Shown: in pieces, positions 56,166 through 64,000 of the stretch | How the letters are laid out: each line of letters starts with the position of its first letter | How positions within the stretch are numbered: position 1 is the stretch's first letter | Assembly: GCA_036346225.1 (NCBI GenBank) | Contig: JARFIW010001082.1 | Coordinates: forward strand, 5,642,001-5,706,000 | Source of the DNA: Platerodrilus igneus | Lineage: Eukaryota > Arthropoda > Insecta > Coleoptera > Lycidae | Direction: 5' to 3' | Length of the DNA: 64,000 nucleotides | Made by a program: the position numbers and the translations under genes | The notes under the pieces: generated by a model | Told to the model about the DNA's origin: nothing | The model's input: the letters and a program-made list of their open reading frames with translations, nothing else | The model's database searches: none

Positions 56166-59100
56166 TTATCTACGACTACAACAATGAACGCTAAGATGTA
56201 AGTACACAGATAAAGAACACTATATATACTATATTTAGAAATCTTGACAGGTATAATAATGATACAAAAATTTTTGTCTAACTACTCATTTTGCTTATTA
56301 ACAAAATTAACAGTAAAGTTTGAACAACCCGTAAACTGAATATGTGGGACTGAATTATTTAAATATATTGTTGTTTCAGTTGACATTCTTACTGCTACAC
56401 CAATCCAGAAAGTTTTTATACACTTCTTTATATTTGGCTTGCGATTTTTCGGGTAATAGATTCTGTACTGTAGCATTAGCTACCTGCCTCAACTCTGAAG
56501 GTGTACATGTTAATTCATTCACTATCAGAATTCATCGTATTTAACGCTAATTTTACTTAATTCAATTTCAATTTGAAAACGTCAGAGTAATTTATTTAAA
56601 TTTCTCAAGTAGCCTTACCTCAATAATAATAATGATCCTTGCATTTCGTCGTATCAGGCTCGTACAGAGCCAACTTCGCGCGTTGCGTCTATTCGATTAT
56701 ACAGACTAGACATGAAGGAATTTGACACCATCTAGTAGGAATACTGAGAATTATCATAAATCACAAGGGAGTTATTATAACTCACGCTGTTTGTTTATGG
56801 ATACTATAAATTGCTAAAAAACACCTGATTAATTAATATGTAATTTGATAGGAGTAGATAAACAATATTAGATTAGCGGATTAAGGACGAACATCTGTAT
56901 TCTCCACTCTTCACGTACCACTATTAAAATTAATTATATATAAGTACTACACAAACTGAAAGGTGTTTTGTAAATCAAAGAATTACTCTTTTATACGCCT
57001 CTTAAGTATTGCAGCATAATTTAGGATAACAAAACTTAGTAGCATTTAACCACAGTAATTAATAACAATCTGTATTGGCACACCAAACAGGTAATGAATC
57101 ATATTTACACAGCGGCATAAACATACATATTATAAATATGATTAGAAGAGTAACTACTTACTCTATATTGACGCATTATATTGATGTAGACCGAATTACT
57201 TACTATATCGACGCAGACCGAGCTCATTCAGAATAGAGTTACTAAAATATGCAAGTACACAAAAAACAACATATTTATACTAGTATACTTAAATATAAAT
57301 CACCAAATTATTCGACCATGCTGATACCATAATATATTTCTCTTAACATTGATAGAATGTAGGAAATCTACATACCGTCAAGAAATCAAAGAAACAGCTG
57401 TCGGTCGCCGTAATCTAATATTCCTTCATGCAGGCTGTGAAAAGTTTGGTAACTTGTAAAAAGGTAACGGACAGTTACATCGAAAGGAAATACGAAGTAT
57501 CAATATTAGATCATGTTAATGGTATCGTAACCAAACTTGTGCGTTCACTTCACGACTAAATAAATACTTTTTTTGCTAACTACCTAGTTGGGTTTATAGT
57601 TAATAAATAGTACAGCAGCGAAGAAACAATAGTCAGAATTTTCATTTAAACCACGCGTTTCATAAATGACAAACGCGAAGTACACCCTATAAAAAGTTCT
57701 TTTAACAACGTATTAGTAAGAACGTTACACGCAAAACAAACCACGAAATTATTGTTACAACAGAACAACAGAACCAACAACGATTTCAATCGTTTTTTAA
57801 ACTAACAATGCTCAGTGAATTCTTGACTATCCACCTCATACTTGGATAAGGAACCTGAAAGTGTAATATAAACATGTGGATTAAATAAAGAATGAGTAAC
57901 GTTGGCTGTCTAACTGAGCTAACTTGAAATGATAAAAGTGTAGCCAACCCGCATATTCAACTAAGTATAAATTGAAACGGTTTTTAAATTAAGGAAGCAG
58001 TAAATTTACAAATACTAAATAGAACGAAACGACGGTAAACGAAGTTTTGAAAATTATAAAATTTTGTATCACAAAATCGTAGATACTCTTTTTCTTCTAA
58101 TTAACACTCGCTTCCAATATACTGAAAAATTGGACACGTGCTATCCAAAGTTATTCAATGATCCACGACGTTTGAAAAACGAACTGCTATTAATTTATGC
58201 GGATAAACAAAGAGATACAAACTTCAAAGTTTAATAAATTTTTTAACAGAAAACAAAGAATTCTAAAGAAGCTTATGCTGAATAATTACCATCTCATGAA
58301 CGCATGTGTCTGTAGAGTTTTTATTTGATAAGAATTAACAATTTTTTACGAAACAGAAGATACGACTCTCGATTTTATAAAAAATTTTTGTTAAAAATAC
58401 AACTTTTAAACGAATTAAGAAATCCACAGCCTTTTAAAGATGACATCAGTGACAAGTTTGTAAGTATTGAAAGATAAAAAAATTGATCTTATTTTAAGGA
58501 CGTATAAAGGTCTGTGAGTTCTACTCGTATTGTAGCTTAATATTTATTCGGTTACTGAAAATTCAAGCATGTATTTTGTTCGATAGTTATTTGTAAGAGG
58601 TGAAAAATGGCTCACTCAAGGTATCTCCTTTTACATAAAGGTTCTTGAATCACGCCGCTGAAAACCATCACTAATACGTTACTCTGTTTTTGCTAGAATT
58701 AACAACTATTGATTTTTAGATTTTTAGTAAAGCCCGTCAGTTTCAACACAAAGTGTCCATTTTTACCAAGAAAAGAAAACGTATCAAGAGAATCTGTAAA
58801 TTAGTAAGTAAAATATGATGAAACGCAAAACCTTGTAACATTTTAAAAATACACATACCTACTCTAGTGCAATTATACGCTTAACTCATACTTTGTTATT
58901 GGTTAATATTAATTTTTGCTTTAAGTATCCGCTAGATTGCTTTATAATAAACCTAGATCATAATTCAGGTATCTTAAATAAACGTATCTCCCTCTAATTC
59001 ATAGCGCCACCTGCATTTCAAATTCTCAGTTATTCTTTTAAAACATCAATCGAATTCATTCGACGGCCGTTTGTTAAGTGGACAACATGTGGAAAAGAAT

Positions 59101-60839
59101 CACGATAGTCGGCCGATAGGCGATTAGCCTGGTTCATTGAGTGATATTGCTTGATAGTAAAACAAGTTAACGCACCCAAACAAAAATAAATGATATGAAA
59201 GCGGCTCAAGATTAGATTAGTGAAGGGAACCACTCATCATGAATTCAAATTAATTCGTTTTATTCAACACAATATTATAAAGAGGAACTTTTGCAAAACT
59301 TCAATTATTTTCTGATTCATTGGTATGCGGCAGGAAATTGTGGGTCATTAAATTTAAGGCGCGCTTTTGTCCTTGACACGTAAGCGCTAGGAAGATTAGA
59401 TACATGCGTTGTTTGTGAGCCGAGAACAGATTTGAGATTATAGAAGTCAAACATCGTGTTTGGTCAGTCTTGTTTCTTTGGCAGATGTAATAACACATCA
59501 TCAACTTTAAAGTAATTGCTTTCTTATCTACGGTGTAATATTAAATTGTTAAATTTCAAGTAGTTATTAACTAAAAAATCTAATGACTTTGTATTCTTAA
59601 AGTCTTTAATTTTTTATACAACAAAAGTTTAGTTATGAACCATGTACTGTTGATAAATATTGGAAATGCTTAAAGTTATTGTGTTTAAAGAAACTAGTTT
59701 AAAGTTTTGCTTATGTGTTTGTTGTAACTATTTCTATAACGGTCTTGATGTTTTAAGCTGTAGATAAATCACATCTGCTTTAAACACAATATATTAAACT
59801 ATAACTTTAGTTTGAATTACTATACAGAGATTATTTGGTAGATCTCTAACATGTTTTCTGTATCTCTCACTTTAAAATTGTTATGAAAACTAACCTAATA
59901 GAAAAAGGCAATTTTAATTAAATTATGTTACTCTTTTATTTGTCACAAGTATTTTAAAGCCGTACCTATATGAAGAATAAAAATATTTATTGAAGGTAAG
60001 TGGAAGTTAGCGAGTTCTAAAATTAGTAGTTGTGTGAGGTATTATCAACTAGTAAGTAAAAATATTTTTTAGGTTCTATTAGAGTGGTCTACTATACCCG
60101 TTGGGAGAGATATTGTTGCTGTCTCTAATTTTTAATTTTTTTTTATTTTAAAATTTATACAATTTTAAGAACACTCTATGCTCTTTTTGTTTAACTAAAC
60201 GTAATACCTTTATTTCAGAAGCTGCATCCTTTATTTAGAGGGACGAGTTTTTATTCAGCAAAGGCCAATCCTTTTTTGCTGAAGGTCTCCAGGTCCGACT
60301 TCAAAGTATCTTTGCCTAAAAAATTTATTCTAGAACTTGGTGGCGCCTTCTATGTTGTTTTTGTTTTGGTTTACAATCATGGCTTTTATTCAATAGAGAC
60401 ATAAGAATCCACGACCACGTCTGAGATGCCTGCGCAGAGGTTAGAGTTCTAGCTAGTCGGAAGAAATCTCCCTTCATTGGTTTTTAGACGAAGAAAGAGA
60501 GGACAGGTCTTTTCTCCTAGGTTTTAGCTTGTGGAGTAAAAAGAAAAATAATACAACCTTTGGAAAGATTTCAAAATGACCCACAGTTGAAGACAGAGAA
60601 GATAAGTCATTCTCTAACTTTTGTTTTCGTAACAGTAGTACTTTAGATTAATTATAACTATTTTTCAGGTTATTTGTATCTCGGGTTTTTGTAATATTTT
60701 AAAAAATGGGCTGTTACTAATAATTAATTTAATACAGAAAGCCTAATTCATGTGACATTTGAACTTCAAAAACTAACTAGCATGAGCGGCAGTCGCCTGT
60801 TTGATAATAATTTATTAGCGATTTTGCTACAGTGGGATG
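56166..60839. other. Long AT-rich intergenic stretch, nothing recognised
   Basis: About 4.7 kb without a supported gene, RNA or repeat. A 62-codon open run at about 60220-60408 preceded by TTTATTTCAG could be an exon, but nothing in it is recognisable. Confidence 0.45.
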
Positions 60840-61435
60840 ATTTATAAATATTTTTTATTTCACCTCGTTGTAATTTAGTCATAACACCTAGGATACGAGA
60901 TATGTAAACATATTCATAACAACCATGACGTAATGGAGGGTGTAATGGTTTCATAACGCCCGCTCATTATGCCTTCAGAAACAAATCATGTTTTTAGCTA
61001 TTTATGAACAAAGTGTTGTTAAGCTTTCTCATAGCTCTGTTTAGATTTAATGGATAGCAAACTTTCAGTTGCTTTTAGAGCTTGCTTTGCAATTATTGCT
61101 GGCAACTCTTGATCAGCCATTTTGCATTATTAATATTAAATAAATGTGACAGATGTCCAAAACATAGGAACGCCAAACTATTTATTGTCATCATGGAAAA
61201 CATTATGTAGGTGTGTTTAATAGTTATATAATAAAATCCGAGGTAAATTCTAAAATAGAAATCTTACCTATCGCCTATTTTTTATTTTATATATGAGGTA
61301 AAATATAAAATCTTGTATGCACCACTTGTGTTACTAGATGATACCGCCCATCGGGCCAGTCAATCCATCCCTCGGGTTGGATGAGCGCCCTCCGGGCGTT
61401 ATCATCTTAATAACACACTTGGTGCATAAACAGCT
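60840..61435 (+). repeat. Dispersed non-coding repeat, copy B
   Basis: Homologous to 3035-3545 in the same order and orientation, with substantial divergence and small indels. Shared blocks include AATTTAGTCATAAC, AACATTATGTAGGTGTG and CACCACTTGTGTTA. It keeps both internal inverted repeats, including AATGGAGGGTGTAATGG opposite CATAACGCCCGCTCATT. Confidence 0.6.
61319..61425. repeat. GC-cored foldback hairpin in repeat copy B
   Basis: GCACCACTTGTGTTACTAGA continues into TGATACCGCCCATCGGGC. It pairs with GCGCCCTCCGGGCGTTATCA followed by TCTTAATAACACAC and TTGGTGC. The arms are about 40 bp. Confidence 0.6.
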
Positions 61436-63302
61436 ATAAGAAAGTTGTAAGTTGTTTTAATTATCTCTCAACCGGTGCTAATTTCTAAAGTAGATGAGTC
61501 AAATGTTTTATTTAGTAAAACAAACAAATTTAATTGATTACTTTGACATCAATCAAAATTATAATTCTTAATATGATGTTGTATAATAATTTTATAAAAT
61601 AAAACGTGCTTGTAATATCGGTGTGTAAAAATAAGCACCGCATTTTTGTCGGATATATGTAGTGAATATTAATTGTACAATCTAATTGTGTGAAAACCCG
61701 TCTCGTACATGATTTTGGTACATGTTGTAAATATGGCTTCTACTAACAGAATAAAAACGAATACCAAAGTATCGAAACAAGTATCTTTGTGTAAAACATC
61801 ATGTAATAATTAATCTCTTAATACATATAGTTGGTTACGATTTCACGTGTGAGCGCAATCAATACGATCCAGTTCTATGAAAAGTTAGATACGACACAAA
61901 AGCTTTTACTCACTTTAAGTTTTTGACATAGAATGAATATTGTACAGAGTTTGTTATCCTTTAAGTCTAATCGTCGTCACAAGATGTTGAGAGTCAAGAA
62001 GCATTTTACCACATCAATCTATGTTACTATAAAAAGCTCCAATAACCAACGACAGCAATTTTTAGCAAATGGATTTTCTCTCATATTTCATCTGCAAAAA
62101 TATTGTATTCCCCAGCATTGAGTATTATGAAAGCCCAAAGCTTTAAAATTTGCATAAAATCTTTTAAACTAAATATAATTTTAACCCAAACGCTTTCAAG
62201 TTTTAATATATTCCGCATTACATAGTATCATAAAAAAGGGGTGTCGGAAAATTGAAAATGCATGTATCGTTGCTTTTGTAATTTCTTATAGGTTTTTCGA
62301 ATGCAGATTCATTGCTTTCCTAAAAATTTTAACTTCTTTATTTGTTATTTTATGCTAACTCTTAATATAAATTGCAAATAAATTTGTATACACGAAACTA
62401 GCTATCTCTCACATTAGCAGCGTCGTATGGGTACTCCGACGTGATCAACTACCCAGGTCAGTGCAATTACAGTGTCTTGAAAAAAAACTTCAAAGATATC
62501 GGTATAATGTGTTCCTAAAAGGGTAGGCGACCATTCAACGCACAGCATGGGGGTTCAGAAAATGGAGTGGCATGACAACAATGAGAGAATTCCACTCTCT
62601 CAGACTGACCTTAAAATAACTCGCTATATCTAAACTAATAACAAACAACTCGTTAACCAATGAAATCAATATAATAATCTAAATGCAATATCTGAGAACG
62701 TAATAAAATATATAAATTGCAACATAAATTTCAGCAAATGTAGTTGTAGGGTAAATTAAGCAATTCAACCCACTAATACTGAAAGATTGTTATGCACATT
62801 CCATTTGTAATACTATGAACCACAAAGCTACTTATGTATTAGGGTCAGCGTTCTATAATTATGACATTTACCTACTTTAATGTTATATAATAAGTGAAAT
62901 GTAGAACTGAAGAAGACGCTAGAATAATGACATTGTAGTGAATCAAATTTAACATGTGAGATGCTAAGCGTCATTGTATTAATTATTATCAATAAATGAA
63001 TAATAAGTGTTATTCATTTTCATTTAACTATATTGAGTAAAGGATCAGATGTCGATCTTAATAAAATAGGAAGAACAACATTACGTGACCATCCTGCCAG
63101 GATCACATTACACACTATCTGCGAAGTATTAACTCTCATAAACTTCAATATTAATGTTCAGGACAAGTAACATAAGAAATATTTATTAGTATAATAATGT
63201 CAACACACTAAATAATTAAATATTGTTACGTCATCATCGAACAATTCGGTATTTGTGACAATAAATACCATCAGTGCATTCACCCTGCGGTTTGAGTGAA
63301 AC
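61436..63302. other. AT-rich intergenic stretch, nothing recognised
   Basis: Only a short hairpin (GAGAGAATTCCACTCTCTC at about 62583-62601) stands out. Confidence 0.4.
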
Positions 63303-63518
63303 ATTATATACCGACAGTGGAAGTGCGTTGAAGAACACAGTCGCATCCGAACCCTTGCAGAAGCCGGTTGTATGAGAGCTTTTGAAAGCGACACCGACAT
63401 CACCCGGTCGAGCGTGTTACTGGTGGTCCGTCGGAAGCTCTTTGTGTGTGAATGTTTATTGCCCACAGCGGCACAGGATAAAAGGTATTTATACCCTTTA
63501 TTAAGTAGTTTGGTGTAG
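63303..63518 (+). pseudogene. Possible transposase helix-turn-helix remnant
   Basis: A 71-codon open run without a start codon in a locally GC-richer patch. It reads HSRIRTLAEAGCMRAFESDT then DITRSSVLLVVRRKL. The spacing and the RTLAEAGC...TRSSV pattern resemble the helix-turn-helix of Tc1/mariner-like transposases, with the second helix eroded. No catalytic domain follows. I am not sure it is more than a chance frame. Confidence 0.25.
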
Positions 63519-64000
63519 TTGTTTTTAATTATTACATAACCGCTCCACCGCTATTGTTATTGCTACAAAAAGCAATTGGTCCTTCCCTATAATAGCATAT
63601 TTATATCAACTCCTTAATCCCACTAACCATTGGTCCTATAAGTCGATCCGAATTCACCAGTTCTATGGTATACACATGTCCTAAATTAAATATCATTTTG
63701 CACACCAGCGAGCTTTTAAGTAAATATTTTAGTTTTAAATTTGTGTTCAAGCTCCATATTTAGCGAGTAAAATATGTACAATATGAGCTACATACTTTCG
63801 TTAAATTAAATACAAATACTTTAGTATCAAATTTGTTAGTTTTCAGTTTTAAATTTATTTTAGCGGTATAAAGCACACAGCAACCTGAAAATTATAGTCG
63901 CTTTATACTTCTTAAATAAGAAAGGAAAGGGATTTGCTTTGTATTTAAAAGCTATTGCACGTTTTGTATCACATACAACTTTCAGTCGGTTTACAACGTA
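63519..64000. other. AT-rich end of window, nothing recognised
   Basis: No supported feature to the window edge. Confidence 0.4.

Noticed and set aside
60220..60408. Open run after TTTATTTCAG as a possible exon
   Set aside because: Only about 62 codons, no known motif and no partner exon or start codon visible.

Overview
This window looks like gene-poor, AT-rich nuclear DNA from an arthropod, most likely an insect. I find no intact host gene. Nearly all recognisable content is transposable elements: Ty3/Gypsy-type LTR retrotransposons, Penelope-like retroelements with a GIY-YIG domain, a Jockey-like non-LTR element, DUF4817/mariner-type DNA transposons, MITEs, foldback hairpins and a tRNA-derived SINE. 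This mixture and the DUF4817 transposases are typical of insect genomes; the species cannot be read from the sequence.

Layout. 1-649: tail and 3' LTR of an LTR element cut by the window edge. 2504-2803: a minus-strand SINE between 14-bp target duplications. 3035-3545: copy A of a hairpin-bearing repeat (copy B at 60840-61435). 4945-5513: a foldback unit whose arms are 15-bp minisatellites. 5514-7294: a decayed Penelope-like element running into a 1-kb mariner-like MITE (7295-8315). 8760-17789: Gypsy-A, an almost complete LTR retrotransposon with 1.78-kb LTRs, a coiled-coil Gag and full Pol domains, broken by three frameshifts. 18294-20790: a Penelope scrap, then an inverted second copy of the 5.2-7.3 kb block. 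21265-22706: 370-bp direct repeats around a GATA-rich minisatellite. 24671-26627: a DNA transposon with roughly 300-bp inverted repeats and a dead transposase. 28680-29090: a GC-rich island. 31302-33997: a dead Jockey-like element holding a solo LTR in its endonuclease.

33998-55444 is the most structured part. Gypsy-B is a decayed Ty3/Gypsy element with 1.6-kb LTRs. Its 3' LTR is split at 40458/53913 by a 13.45-kb minus-strand tandem array, LTR-internal-LTR-internal-LTR, of a non-autonomous element (Gypsy-C) with 1.92-kb LTRs that encodes only a Gag-like protein. The array is bounded by a 4-bp AGTT duplication. Each Gypsy-C internal region begins, next to the LTR, with 66 nt of tRNA-Lys(CTT) sequence including the CCA end, instead of the usual 18-nt primer-binding site.

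Age order. Gypsy-A and Gypsy-B LTR pairs each differ by roughly a dozen substitutions. The Gypsy-C copies differ mostly by homopolymer-length changes, so Gypsy-C is the youngest insertion, and some private frameshifts may be assembly errors. Gypsy-B and Gypsy-C Gags are clearly related although their LTRs are not, which suggests parasite/partner evolution. From about 55.8 to 64 kb the window holds decayed intergenic DNA with a long palindrome (56034-56165), repeat copy B and a possible transposase scrap.
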